Shown: positions 42,938-52,429, counted from the first letter of the stretch. The stretch is DNA of 64,000 nt from Colimorpha sp002372855 (GCA_946621635.1 CAMOOR010000001.1:1-64000); one strand, 5' to 3'. A program made the numbers and translations. Notes: generated from the letters alone by a model not told the origin.

Positions 42938-44008
42938 ATGAAAATAGCTGTTGTGGGAGCTACCGGCCTCGTAGGCCGCGAGATGCTCACAGTCCTTGCC
43001 GAACGCGGCTTCGCCAACGATGAAGTCATTGCGGCGGCATCGCCCAAATCCATAGGCAAAACCGTGCCCTTCGCCGACCGCATGCTCACCGTCGTCTCCG
43101 TCGAAGAGGCCATCGCCGCGCGTCCGCGCTACGCCATCTTCTCGGCCGGCGCAGCGGCCTCGCGCCAGTACGCACCCCTCTTCGTCGAGGCCGGCGCCAC
43201 GGTCATCGACAACTCCTCGGCCTGGCGCAAAGACCCCGCCATTCCGTTGGTGGTGCCGGAAATCAACATCGATGTTGCCACTAACGCATTGAAGCATTCA
43301 AGCAATAACGCAATCATCATTGCCAACCCCAACTGCAGCACCATCCAGATGGTGCTGGCCATCTCGTCGCTGGAGCGCGACTACGGCATCCGCCGCATCG
43401 TCGTCTCCACCTACCAGAGCATCACCGGCACCGGTCTCAAGGCCGTGCGCCAGCTGGAGGCCGAGGAGAGTGGAGAGTGGAAAGTGGAGAACGGAGAGTG
43501 GAAAGCGACAAATTCAACAAGGTCCTCCACTCTCCACTCTCCGCTCTCCGCTCCCGCCTACCCCTATCAGATCCACCGCAACCTCTTCCCTCACGGTGGC
43601 GACTTCCTGCCCGACGGCTACACCACCGAGGAGCAGAAGCTGGTCGACGAGACACGCAAGATCTTCGCCGACCCCTCCATCATGGTCTCCGCCACGGTGG
43701 CCCGTGTGCCAGTGGTGGGCGGCCACAGCGAGTCGGTGAACGTGGAGCTGAAACGCGAGTACGACCTCGACGAGGTGCGCGCACTCATTGCCGCCACCCC
43801 CGGTGTGGTGCTCCAGGACGACCCCTCGCGCAACCTCTACCCCATGCCTATCACCGCACACCACAAGGACGAGGTCTTTGTGGGCCGTCTGCGTCGCGAC
43901 CCCTCGCAGCCCTGCACCCTCAACCTCTGGGTGGTGGCCGACAACATCCGCAAGGGCGCCGCCACCAACGCAGTGCAAATCATGGAGCAGTTAAGAGTTA
44001 AGTGTTAA
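42938..44008 (+). CDS. asd: aspartate-semialdehyde dehydrogenase with in-frame repeat insertion
   Basis: The protein has 356 residues. The N-terminal NADP-binding fold is MKIAVVGATGLVGREMLTVL. The catalytic Cys is in IANPNCSTIQMV (~Cys132), and RVPVVGGHSESVNVEL contains the substrate-binding His. A ~30-residue non-conserved insertion (about 176-206, 43464-43553) lies after LKAVRQLEAE and before AYPYQIHRNLFPH, both conserved segments. The stop codon is formed by the heptamer array that follows. It reduces aspartyl phosphate to aspartate semialdehyde for Lys/Thr/Met synthesis. Confidence 0.94.
   Translation: MKIAVVGATGLVGREMLTVLAERGFANDEVIAAASPKSIGKTVPFADRMLTVVSVEEAIAARPRYAIFSAGAAASRQYAPLFVEAGATVIDNSSAWRKDPAIPLVVPEINIDVATNALKHSSNNAIIIANPNCSTIQMVLAISSLERDYGIRRIVVSTYQSITGTGLKAVRQLEAEESGEWKVENGEWKATNSTRSSTLHSPLSAPAYPYQIHRNLFPHGGDFLPDGYTTEEQKLVDETRKIFADPSIMVSATVARVPVVGGHSESVNVELKREYDLDEVRALIAATPGVVLQDDPSRNLYPMPITAHHKDEVFVGRLRRDPSQPCTLNLWVVADNIRKGAATNAVQIMEQLRVKC
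43464..43553. repeat. inverted pair of 7-bp tandem repeats inside asd
   Basis: Left arm GGAGAGT/GGAGAGT/GGAAAGT/GGAGAAC/GGAGAGT heptamers; right arm CTCCACT/CTCCACT/CTCCGCT heptamers; a ~20-nt spacer. Same plan as the frdA insertion. Confidence 0.88.
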
Positions 44009-44058
44009 GTGTTTAGTGTTAAGTGTTTAGTGTTTAGTGTTTAGTGTTTAGTGTTTAT
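43990..44058. repeat. 7-bp tandem repeat (TTAGTGT/TTAAGTG)
   Basis: About nine heptamers begin inside the last codons of asd and run to within 13 bp of the GldH-like gene. Confidence 0.9.
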
Positions 44059-44070
44059 CAAGCAATCTTT

Positions 44071-44583
44071 ATGAAAAACAAGGTATATCTGTTGTTGCTC
44101 TTGTCGTTGCTATCTTTAAATATTGCCTGTAGTGGCGACCCCACCCTCGTCGACGACACACGCACCTTTGCCAACAACACCTGGAACCGCTTCACCCCCG
44201 AAGTGTTCGAGTTCTCGGTCCCAAATGCCGACGACTTCTACCGCATCGACTTCGAGCTCGTCGTCGACACCGCCCTCATGCGCAACCCCCAGCTTCCGCT
44301 AACCGTCAACCTCTATAGTCCCGACGGCGAACGCCGCATGTTCTACGCCTACGTCAACATGGTGGAGAACGGCCGCTGGAAAGGCATCGTCACCCCCGGC
44401 CGCGACCGCGACGGCATCCGCACCCTCACACAGAACATCCGCCCCTTCTTCACCTTCAACGCCAAAGGCGACTACCGCATGGAGATAGCCCAGGCCACAA
44501 GCCAATACGACCTCGAGGGAGTCCGGAGTTTCCGCCTGAACGTGCTGCGCACCGAGGTCGACTACTCCATACTGGACAAATGA
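44071..44583 (+). CDS. GldH-like lipoprotein
   Basis: The protein has 170 residues. I chose the ATG at 44071 because MKNKVYLLLLLSLLSLNIAC is a lipoprotein signal ending at Cys20. The mature sequence has WNRFTPEVFEFSVPNADDFY, FELVVDTALMRNPQLPLTVN and ENGRWKGIVTP. The pattern (an early W, a jelly-roll-like strand order, R-N-L/P-P-T-V motif) is that of the gliding motility lipoprotein GldH family, which occurs in Bacteroidales without gliding. Its stop overlaps uvrC (ATGA). Confidence 0.65.
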   Translation: MKNKVYLLLLLSLLSLNIACSGDPTLVDDTRTFANNTWNRFTPEVFEFSVPNADDFYRIDFELVVDTALMRNPQLPLTVNLYSPDGERRMFYAYVNMVENGRWKGIVTPGRDRDGIRTLTQNIRPFFTFNAKGDYRMEIAQATSQYDLEGVRSFRLNVLRTEVDYSILDK

Positions 44584-46400
44584 TCGACGCCAGCATCAAC
44601 AAGAACATCGACCGCATAGCCATGCGGCTCAAGACCATTCCCGAGAATCCCGGTGTCTACCAGCACCTCGACGCCTCGGGAAAAGTCATCTATGTGGGCA
44701 AAGCCCGCAACCTGCAGCGGCGCGTCAGCAGCTACTTCTCGCACTACGACGACAAGAGCCCGAAAATCAAGATGCTGGTGCGCAACATCTACGACATCCG
44801 CGTCACCGTTGTGGCCACCGAGGTCGACGCCCTGCTGCTGGAAAACAGTCTCATCAAGCGCTACCAGCCGCGCTACAACTCGATGCTCAAGGACGACAAG
44901 ACCTACCCCTACCTCTGCATCACCGACGAGGAGTTTCCGCGCCTGCTCTACACGCGCCGCCGCAACCTCCGCGGCCAGTACTTCGGTCCCTACCCCAACG
45001 GCCGCATCCTGCGCGAGCTTCAGGACATCATCCGCCAGCTCTTCCAGTACCGCACCTGCAACACCATGGGCAACCGCCCCTGCATGAAGCACCAGATAGG
45101 CCTCTGCGGCGCCCCCTGCGCCGGCCTGCAAAGCAAAGAGGAATACCACGCCACCATCGAGAACATACGCCGCATACTGAAGGGCGACTTCGGCGAGATC
45201 GAGGAGCAGATGAAGAATCGCATGTACGCCCTTGCCGACGAGCTGCGCTTCGAAGAAGCCGAAGCCCTCAAGCGCAAGATACACCTGCTGGCCGAATACC
45301 AGAGCCGCTCGACGGTGGTCGACACCAACGTCCGCGACGTCGACGTCGTCTCCATCCTCGGCGACGACCCCGCTTATGCCTACATCAACTTCCTCCGCAT
45401 CAAGAACGGCGCCATCATCTACTCCCTGAGCAACGAGGTCAAACGCCAGCTCGACGAGACCGACACCGAAATCCTCGCCACCGTCATCCCCGCCCTCCAC
45501 GAGCAGACCCAGAGCACCGCGCAAGAAATCATCCTTCCCTTCGCCGTGCCCGACATCCCCGCCGACTACCTGCGCCAGAACTACGACCCGCGTGGCGACC
45601 GCCGCAAGCTGCTGGAGCTGTCGCTGCGCAACGTCGAGAGCTACCAGAAGCAGTGCCGCCACCAGCGCGCCCTCACCCAAGGCGACGCCGCCCCCCAGGC
45701 CCTCAAGCTCCTCGAGCGCATCCAGCGCGCCCTCGCCCTGCCCACGCTGCCCATGGAGATAGAATGCTTCGACAACTCCAACATCCAGGGTGCCTACCCC
45801 GTCGCCGGCATGGTGCACTTCACCGCCGGCAAACCCAACCGCAACGAGTACCGCAAATTCAATATCAAGACCGTCGAAGGGCCCGACGACTACGCCTCGA
45901 TGGCCGAAGTCATCGAGCGGCGCTACAGCCGTCTGAAAGACGAAGACGCCAAACTGCCCGACCTCCTCATCGTCGACGGCGGCGAGGGACAGATGCACGT
46001 GGCCCGCGAGGTCATCGTGGACCGCCTCCACCTCGCCATACCCATCGCCGGCCTGGCCAAAGACGACCGCCACCGCACCAACCAGCTCCTGCGCTTCGGC
46101 GAGCGGGGCGACATCGCCGTTGTGGGTCTCAAACCCACCGACCCGCTGTTCCACCTGCTGGAGCAGATACAGAACGAGGTGCACCGCTTCGCCATCACCT
46201 TCCACAAAGACAAACGTTCCAAGGGCACCTTCCGCACCGCACTAACCGACATTCCGGGCATCGGCGAGAAGACGGCCCACGAGCTGCTGCTGCGCTACGG
46301 CAGTGTGAAGCAAATCCAGATCCAGACCCTGGAAGACCTCAGCGCCGCCATAGGTCCCACCAAAGCGCGCACGCTATACGACAGCCTTCACCAAGAGTGA
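44580..46400 (+). CDS. uvrC: excinuclease ABC subunit C
   Basis: The protein has 606 residues. The GIY-YIG nuclease domain begins IPENPGVYQHLDASGKVIYVG-type sequence (~18-38) and includes LLLENSLIKRYQPRYNSMLK. The zinc/iron-sulphur cysteines in RTCNTM...CMKHQIGLCGAPC are present. A UVR motif (~205-235) and the RNase H-like 3'-incision domain (IECFDNSNIQGAYPVAGMVH, LLIVDGGEGQMHVA) follow, then a helix-hairpin-helix end (IPGIGEKTAHELLLRYGSV). It makes both incisions in nucleotide excision repair. Its end is 6 bp from the convergent giant gene. Confidence 0.96.
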   Translation: MIDASINKNIDRIAMRLKTIPENPGVYQHLDASGKVIYVGKARNLQRRVSSYFSHYDDKSPKIKMLVRNIYDIRVTVVATEVDALLLENSLIKRYQPRYNSMLKDDKTYPYLCITDEEFPRLLYTRRRNLRGQYFGPYPNGRILRELQDIIRQLFQYRTCNTMGNRPCMKHQIGLCGAPCAGLQSKEEYHATIENIRRILKGDFGEIEEQMKNRMYALADELRFEEAEALKRKIHLLAEYQSRSTVVDTNVRDVDVVSILGDDPAYAYINFLRIKNGAIIYSLSNEVKRQLDETDTEILATVIPALHEQTQSTAQEIILPFAVPDIPADYLRQNYDPRGDRRKLLELSLRNVESYQKQCRHQRALTQGDAAPQALKLLERIQRALALPTLPMEIECFDNSNIQGAYPVAGMVHFTAGKPNRNEYRKFNIKTVEGPDDYASMAEVIERRYSRLKDEDAKLPDLLIVDGGEGQMHVAREVIVDRLHLAIPIAGLAKDDRHRTNQLLRFGERGDIAVVGLKPTDPLFHLLEQIQNEVHRFAITFHKDKRSKGTFRTALTDIPGIGEKTAHELLLRYGSVKQIQIQTLEDLSAAIGPTKARTLYDSLHQE

Positions 46401-46406
46401 AGATCT

Positions 46407-49400
46407 TCATTCCATTTTCACTTGCGTATTGCCCTCCACGGCGGCCCTGTTGCCACCGCCGTAGACATTACCCATCACCTCGGCGTTGCCGGAGAGGGTG
46501 ACGCTGGTGTTACCTGTGTTGTCGCCGTTCTTGAGGACGTCGGCTTCGGAGCCGCCACCGAAGACGTTGCCTTCGCCCGTGCCGCCAGCAATCTTGGTGC
46601 CACCGACAATGGCTTGCTTTGCGCCGGTACCGCCGATCTTCACTGTCGGGTTGGCGGTGATTTTGGCGTCAGCACCCAGGCCGCCGCCGAAGACGGCGTT
46701 GTTCACCGTGCCGTTGACCACATCGACCGTAGGTGTCGCCACCGAGGGGTTCTGCGGCGTATAAGCGGCATCCTTGCCACCGCCGTAGACGTTGTCCACC
46801 TTCAACGGGCATCCCGCATCCTCGGCATCGTCGACCAAGACGCTGATGATACCCTTGATGTTGCCCTTGGTGTCGCTGCCGCCGAAGGCATTGGTGATGG
46901 TGCCACCCTGGAGGATGAGGGAGACATTGCCGTTGATGGCGTAGCCGCCGACATGGTCCTCGTCGGCCACGCTCTTGCTGCCGCCGAAAACGTAGTCTAT
47001 GCTGTTGCCGCCCTTGAGGGTGAGGGTCACGTCGCCGTCGACGTAGGCCGCATTGGCACCGCCGTAAACGTTGCCGAGGACGATGTCGCCGCACTCGATG
47101 GTGAGGTTGCCGCCCTTGCTGGGGGCGAGGTTGCCACCGCCGAAGAGGTCGCCGATGAGTTCGAGACCGCAGCCGCCGTCGGGAGCGATATTGAGCTTCA
47201 TATCCTTGGCAATGACACCTTTGGTGTTGGAGCCACCGAAAACGGCGTTGTAGACGCCGCCCTTGACGAGCGTATAGGCGTTGCCCTCGGTGAGGTCGGC
47301 ACCCGGCAGGTCGGCACGTTCGCCGTTGCCGCCGCCGAATATCTTGTAGAAGCGCCCGCCGTCGATGATGACGCTATCGGCTGGGGTGTTGGCGGCGTTA
47401 CCGCCGCCATAAAGGTAACGGACGGTATTGTCGCAGCCGTGCACATGGACAAAAGCGCGTTTGCCGGCGGTGCCGCCATAGAGGGTATTGGTGGGGTTGT
47501 AGTGGGCCAGGTTGCCACCGCCGTAGACGGCTTGCAGGGCGAAGTTCTCCGGCTCGGTGCCCAGGGTGGCGAGGGTTGTGGTGGTGCCCACCTCGGGACT
47601 GCCACTCTGCGAGGGAGCGGTGTTGGCAGCGGTGTGTGAGGTCTTCCAGATGTGCACCGTGGTGAAGCCCAGGGCCGAGCCGCAGTAGTTGTTGCCGCCG
47701 AAGATGCTGCCGCTGATCTGTATGTTGTTGCTCTCCTGCGTGGAGGTGCCAATGTTGACCACCGAGTTGCCGAGGACCAGGGCGGGCACGCTGTCGGTGA
47801 CGACGTAGGAGCCGTCGTCGTAGTGGCCGCTGGCGGTCTTTTCGCCCAGGCCTCCTCCGAAGACGTTGCCGTGGAGCACCGTGTTGTTGATGTTCACCGT
47901 GGTGGTGTTGGCGGTGGAGGCGTTGACGTTGCCCTTGGCCGAGCCGCCATAGACGTCGCCCCAGATGGTGGGATAGGCGGCGCTCTTGCTCTCCTGGCCG
48001 ATGTTGACGGTCACGTCGTTGCCCGTCGAGGTGGCTTGGCCGTAGCCGCCGCCGTGTATGTTGATGGTGTGGTCGGCATCGGTGCCGAGGGTGCCGCCCA
48101 GGACGTTGACGTTGACCACGCCGCTCACCGCGCCGCTGCTGTTGCAGCCGCCGTAGATGGCCGTGCGCACCTGGCCGCCCTCCATGTTGACGGTGGCGTC
48201 GCCGTCGATGCCGGCTGCGTTGCCGCCGCCGAAGAGGTTGGTGGCTTTGCCGTTCTCCACGGTCAGCAGGGCGTTGCCCGTGGTCTGCGCCAGGTTGCCC
48301 CCGCCGAAAACATCGCCGCCCACCTCGGTGCCGCCCTTGACGAGGGTGGTCACACCGCCGTTGGCCGGACTCTCATTGCCTGTGCCGTAGACGCTCTGCG
48401 CCACCGTGCCGCCGTCGAGGGTGAGGCTGATGGCCCCGGTGACGGTGCCGAGGGTGCTCATGTCGGTGTTGGTATAGAGTATATTGTTGGCGTCGTCGGA
48501 ACCCGGGGTGCCGCGATACTGCCACGTGAAAGTCTCGGGCTCCACGGTGCCGAAGTCGCTGAAGAGTCCCGTCTGTTTGGTGTAGCTTGATTTGGTGGGC
48601 TCGGTGGCAGGGTAGACCTGCACCTCGTTGGAGGCCGCCTTGTAGCCGCCGCCGAAGACGCTGCCCATGAAGGTGCAGCCCGTCAGCGTGGAGGTGACGG
48701 TGCCGTTCACCTTGCCCTGGCAGCCGGCGCCATAGTAGTTGCCCAGCACGGTGCAGCCGTTCAGTACGTTGGTCACGTTGCCCGTGGTGGCCAGGTCGAA
48801 GGCCGCATAGCCGGTGTAGGAACGCGCCACACCTGTGCCGCTGCCGCCGGAGTAGAGGATGAACTCGAACTTGTAGCAGCTGCCGATGCCGTAGGTGGCA
48901 TTGTTCGACAGTCGTTGGTAGGTTGTCCCGAAGGCGATGGGAAAGTCCTTGTCGGTGCCGAAATTGACGCTGGTCTCGTTGCCATAGCGGACGTAGGTGA
49001 TGGAGGTGCCGCCGAAGCCCGCGCCGTAGTATTCGCCAAAGGTGGTGTTGGTGGCGTGGGTGGTGACGGTCTTGCCCGCGGCCATGTTGCCGAACTCCGG
49101 GCCGCCGCAGTAGAAGTCCACCAGGCTGTTGTTCATCGTAATGTCGATGTTGCCGGTGATTTTGGCGTTGGGCGAGGTGCCGCCGCCGAAGAAACGCCCT
49201 ATGACGGCGTGGTCCACCTTGGCGGTGACGTTGACGCCGTTGGTACTGGGGTTCTCCATGTAGGCGCCGAGCCACTTGTGCATCTTGCCGCCGGCGCCCC
49301 AGAACCAGATGTTGCTGCCGGTAGCCGTGCTCCCGGCGCGGTAGCCGGTCATGTAGCATTCCTCGATTTCGCCGCCGGTGACGAGGATGGGCCTGATGGT

Positions 49401-51497
49401 GGTGACGAGATTATTGTCGGTGTGCGAGCCGGGGTAGAGCTCCTCCACGTAGGCGTTGCCGCCAATCTGCTCGTAGCTCAACTTGTTGGCGTTGCCGCTT
49501 CGGGCACGGACAATCTGGATGAAGTAGCCGCTGTTGGCTATCCAGCGGTTGTTGCCGTGGTCGTCGTTGTTGGTAAAGGCGCCGTCGTTGATTTCGCACT
49601 CGCTCATGAAGCTGACGCAGGTCTCGGTCAGCTCGAACCATCCCCTGCCGTGCCAGATGCCGATGGTGGGATAGGGGGTGGACCCGTTGACGCGCTCGGC
49701 CATACCCATGCCGATGTTGGGCACGAAGTCGAAGCGTATGGGAGGTATCGCCGAACGGTCGGTGGTGTGGTAGGAGTACCAGCCGTAGTCGGGCTCCTGG
49801 TTCCGGTCCTCGTCCACGCTCATGATGGTGACGGCTTTGCGGGCGTCGAAACGCACACCGCCAATGGTGTTCTGGTTGTAGTGGTAGTTGCCCACCAGCA
49901 CGATGGCCTGGCTGTGGGGGTTGGTGCTGTTGCTCAGGGCGTTCACCAGGGTGTTGAGGTCGGTGTAGACCGTACGGTTGTGGTAGGAGGTGGGCACCGC
50001 CCAGCCCAGGTCGGTCTGGCCGCCGTAGGAGTTGTTGTAGCCGAAGTCCGACCGGGCGTCGCTCAGGTAGTAGGCTGTGGCGAAGTTGGCCTCGATGCTG
50101 ATGGCCGTCACACCGTAGGGCACTATGTAGTTGCCGCCCTGGGCGAAGATGTAGGGGTTGTTGGTGGCATTGTAGATGTCCTTCTGGGGATTGCCGCGGT
50201 CGGCGAAGTTGTAGGGCTCATCGGCGGGGATGTTGAAGATGTTGTAGGAGGTGCCGTTCTTGGTGACGGAGGTAATCTTCCAGCCGGTGACCACCGTGCT
50301 GTAGTCGGTCTGTGTCCAGAGCTCGTTGGCGAACGGCAGCACCACCTTGCCCCACGTGAAGTCGTAGCGCGCGGTGTCCATGTCGGTGATGGGCAGGTTG
50401 ACGCTGCCCGTGGTGCCGCCCACGGTGTAGTTCACCGTCAGGTAGCCGCTGTTGCCCATGCTGTCGATGAGCTTGCCGGCATAGTCGGCCGTGGTGGCCT
50501 GGTGGGTGACGACGAAGTTGATGTCCTGCGTGGTGCGATGCGTACCGGTCTCCCACGGCTCGATGATGGGATAGGGGGCCACCTCGGGCTTGAGCACCCA
50601 GTGGCCTATCTCGGCCACCTGGGCTGCCGACGGCGCATTGTCGCCAGTGCCGAAGAGGAAGTAGGCCGCCATCTCGCGGTGTGTGTTCAGGATGTGGCGG
50701 TAGAAGGGGAAACGCGTCAGGAAAGCGTCCTTGTCGATGGCCAACTGGTCGTTGTAGGCCGTGTAGGTGAGGTTGGCGCGCGAGCGGTAGTAGTTGTACT
50801 CCGTCAGCTGCTGCACGTTGTTGGTGTGGTTGCCCCCGTAGACGGGCGAGCGGTTGGTGCCGCTGGTCATGTCGCCGTACATCATGCACATGGCTATGCG
50901 CACACCGGTGGTGTTGACCGTCGTGGTGCCGCTGACGGTACCACGATTGTTGCCCACGATGCCGGCGGCGTAGGTGCCGCCAACAACGGTAGCGTAGCTG
51001 TAACAGTTCACCACGCGCACGTTACTGCCCGTTCTTCTGATCCTGCCCACCAGGCCGCCCACGTCGCGCGTGCCCTGTACGGTGGAGGCCGTCGAGGCCA
51101 GCACGCCGCAGTTGTACACCTTGGTGTTGCCCGTGGCGGCGATGCACACGGCGCCGGCGTCGGCGTCGGCGCCCGTGCGGTTGATGTTAACGTTATCGAG
51201 CCGCAGGTTCTTCACCGTGGCTCCGTTGAGGGTGTTGAAGAGCGGGACGGTGAGGCCGCTAATCGTGTGGTAGGCCCCGTCGAGGGTGCCGGTGAATTCG
51301 GTGAACGAAAAACCGCCGAAGCCCGAGGCGTCGATATCGGCGGCCAGGCGGTAGTTGCCGTTGGCCAAGGTGATATCCGAGAGGCTGTTGACAGGTGTCT
51401 GTGCACCGGCCGAAACAGCGGCAACGCAGAGCAATAAAAGCAAGAACAGCCTCTTCAGTCCTTCATGGCTGTCAAAAAAAGACAGCGTACATTTCAT
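46407..51497 (-). CDS. giant exported protein with VFGGGN-type glycine-rich repeats, C-terminus probably missing
   Basis: The protein has about 1696 residues from the ATG at 51497 (MKCTLSFFDSHEGLKRLFLL, then LLLCVAAVSAGAQ, a signal peptide); ATGs at 51542 and 51578 are alternatives. The N-terminal ~250 residues contain GLUG-like segments (FTGTLDGAYHTISGLTVPLF, GGLVGRIRRTG). The middle is unassigned. From ~1020 to the end, at least a dozen 40-60-residue repeats have the form VFGGGN or VYGGGN plus GDVTLTLKGG-type strands, suggesting a beta-helix. The chain stops at VEGNTQVKME in mid-repeat, with no sorting domain, 6 bp from uvrC. It is probably surface-displayed if still exported. Confidence 0.75.
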   Translation of the reverse strand: MKCTLSFFDSHEGLKRLFLLLLLCVAAVSAGAQTPVNSLSDITLANGNYRLAADIDASGFGGFSFTEFTGTLDGAYHTISGLTVPLFNTLNGATVKNLRLDNVNINRTGADADAGAVCIAATGNTKVYNCGVLASTASTVQGTRDVGGLVGRIRRTGSNVRVVNCYSYATVVGGTYAAGIVGNNRGTVSGTTTVNTTGVRIAMCMMYGDMTSGTNRSPVYGGNHTNNVQQLTEYNYYRSRANLTYTAYNDQLAIDKDAFLTRFPFYRHILNTHREMAAYFLFGTGDNAPSAAQVAEIGHWVLKPEVAPYPIIEPWETGTHRTTQDINFVVTHQATTADYAGKLIDSMGNSGYLTVNYTVGGTTGSVNLPITDMDTARYDFTWGKVVLPFANELWTQTDYSTVVTGWKITSVTKNGTSYNIFNIPADEPYNFADRGNPQKDIYNATNNPYIFAQGGNYIVPYGVTAISIEANFATAYYLSDARSDFGYNNSYGGQTDLGWAVPTSYHNRTVYTDLNTLVNALSNSTNPHSQAIVLVGNYHYNQNTIGGVRFDARKAVTIMSVDEDRNQEPDYGWYSYHTTDRSAIPPIRFDFVPNIGMGMAERVNGSTPYPTIGIWHGRGWFELTETCVSFMSECEINDGAFTNNDDHGNNRWIANSGYFIQIVRARSGNANKLSYEQIGGNAYVEELYPGSHTDNNLVTTIRPILVTGGEIEECYMTGYRAGSTATGSNIWFWGAGGKMHKWLGAYMENPSTNGVNVTAKVDHAVIGRFFGGGTSPNAKITGNIDITMNNSLVDFYCGGPEFGNMAAGKTVTTHATNTTFGEYYGAGFGGTSITYVRYGNETSVNFGTDKDFPIAFGTTYQRLSNNATYGIGSCYKFEFILYSGGSGTGVARSYTGYAAFDLATTGNVTNVLNGCTVLGNYYGAGCQGKVNGTVTSTLTGCTFMGSVFGGGYKAASNEVQVYPATEPTKSSYTKQTGLFSDFGTVEPETFTWQYRGTPGSDDANNILYTNTDMSTLGTVTGAISLTLDGGTVAQSVYGTGNESPANGGVTTLVKGGTEVGGDVFGGGNLAQTTGNALLTVENGKATNLFGGGNAAGIDGDATVNMEGGQVRTAIYGGCNSSGAVSGVVNVNVLGGTLGTDADHTINIHGGGYGQATSTGNDVTVNIGQESKSAAYPTIWGDVYGGSAKGNVNASTANTTTVNINNTVLHGNVFGGGLGEKTASGHYDDGSYVVTDSVPALVLGNSVVNIGTSTQESNNIQISGSIFGGNNYCGSALGFTTVHIWKTSHTAANTAPSQSGSPEVGTTTTLATLGTEPENFALQAVYGGGNLAHYNPTNTLYGGTAGKRAFVHVHGCDNTVRYLYGGGNAANTPADSVIIDGGRFYKIFGGGNGERADLPGADLTEGNAYTLVKGGVYNAVFGGSNTKGVIAKDMKLNIAPDGGCGLELIGDLFGGGNLAPSKGGNLTIECGDIVLGNVYGGANAAYVDGDVTLTLKGGNSIDYVFGGSKSVADEDHVGGYAINGNVSLILQGGTITNAFGGSDTKGNIKGIISVLVDDAEDAGCPLKVDNVYGGGKDAAYTPQNPSVATPTVDVVNGTVNNAVFGGGLGADAKITANPTVKIGGTGAKQAIVGGTKIAGGTGEGNVFGGGSEADVLKNGDNTGNTSVTLSGNAEVMGNVYGGGNRAAVEGNTQVKME

Positions 51498-51663
51498 ACA
51501 TTTTTGTTCTTTAGTTCGTTTTGAGTTACTGTAAGTAGCCATATCTTTTTTTATTTTTTTCGATATACATCCTTGCATTTCCAAACATCATATTCGACAC
51601 ATTCCGTTTAATCCATTGAATAACACACAAAAGGCAATAACGCAAATAATAAATATTAAAGTG

Positions 51664-51695
51664 CAAAAATACAAAAACCAAAGAAAACGACCAAA
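51664..51695 (-). promoter_or_regulatory. Bacteroidota-type promoter for the giant repeat protein
   Basis: Read on the minus strand, TTTG (51695-51692) and TATTTTTG (51671-51664) are 20 bp apart. Transcription would start ~160 bp before the chosen ATG. Confidence 0.8.
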
Positions 51696-51783
51696 CAATT
51701 AATATTTTTTAATATTGCGCCCCATCCGCCACAACACCGACACGGACCATTTGGCATTTTCACCTATTTCAAGGACCCATTTC

Positions 51784-51865
51784 CACCCTACCATCTCCCA
51801 CCATGGTAGGAGTTGGGTGGGAGTTGGTAGGGAGTTGGTAGGGACATGGTAAGGACATCAAGGCT
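51784..51865. repeat. 11-bp-unit palindromic element, GC-rich type
   Basis: The left arm CCACCCTACCATCTCCCACC pairs with the right arm around CCATGG. The right arm is made of 11-bp units GTTGGGTGGGA, GTTGGTAGGGA (twice) and CATGGTAAGGA. Same period as the AT-rich element but a different sequence. Confidence 0.75.
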
Positions 51866-52018
51866 GTTATTCACAGTGTTTTAGCCTGAAAAATGGCCTC
51901 CCGGCGGGGTTTGGGGTACTACAATTTGACATTTTCACCTTTTTTTCACTTTTCTTAACACGGTTTTGCAAGTTTTTATTGCCGAGCGATACATATACAA
52001 TAAACATTTGATACAACT

Positions 52019-52429
52019 ATGAACAAACGCATTGTTATACTATTGGTTGCGTGCCTGGTGGGCGGATGCCTGTGGGCGCAGAGCGGGCCCGGCAAACGGG
52101 AACGGAAGAAAAACCTCGTCGTCAAGGAATGGAACACCAAGGCCGGAGCCAAAACGCCCTACCTGGACAACATGGTGACCTACGACGAGCTGGGACGCAA
52201 AATCGAGGAGATAGAATACGCCTCCTACGGGCAGAAGAAACGCACGGTGTACGAATACGAAGGCACCAACACAAAGTGTTCGCGCCAGATAGAGTACGAC
52301 GACAAGAACCACGTGAACCGCATCAAGAAGTTCAAGTACAACGAGGACGGCACACGCCGCGTGCAGTACAACTACAAGCCCAACGGCAAGCTGGAGAGCA
52401 CGAAAACGTTCGAGTACTCTTATAAGTAG
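52019..52429 (+). CDS. small exported protein with YD-type repeats
   Basis: The protein has 136 residues with a signal peptide (MNKRIVILLVACLVGGCLWAQ). It is basic and has short strand repeats (VTYDELGRKIEEIEYASYG, YEYEGTNTKCSRQIEYDDKN, KFKYNEDGTRRVQYNY, KPNGKLESTKTFEY) resembling RHS/YD or MORN-like hairpins. The stop codon abuts an 8-bp repeat. Function unknown. Confidence 0.65.
   Translation: MNKRIVILLVACLVGGCLWAQSGPGKRERKKNLVVKEWNTKAGAKTPYLDNMVTYDELGRKIEEIEYASYGQKKRTVYEYEGTNTKCSRQIEYDDKNHVNRIKKFKYNEDGTRRVQYNYKPNGKLESTKTFEYSYK

Larger units (their letters stand above)
51498..52018. other. divergent intergenic region with promoter and 11-bp GC-rich palindrome
   Basis: The minus-strand promoter of the giant gene is at 51664-51695. 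A palindrome centred on CCATGG, with 11-bp repeats on its right arm, is at 51784-51865. The rest is AT-rich, with repeated TTTTCACCT near 51760 and 51930. No gene is seen. Confidence 0.75.
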
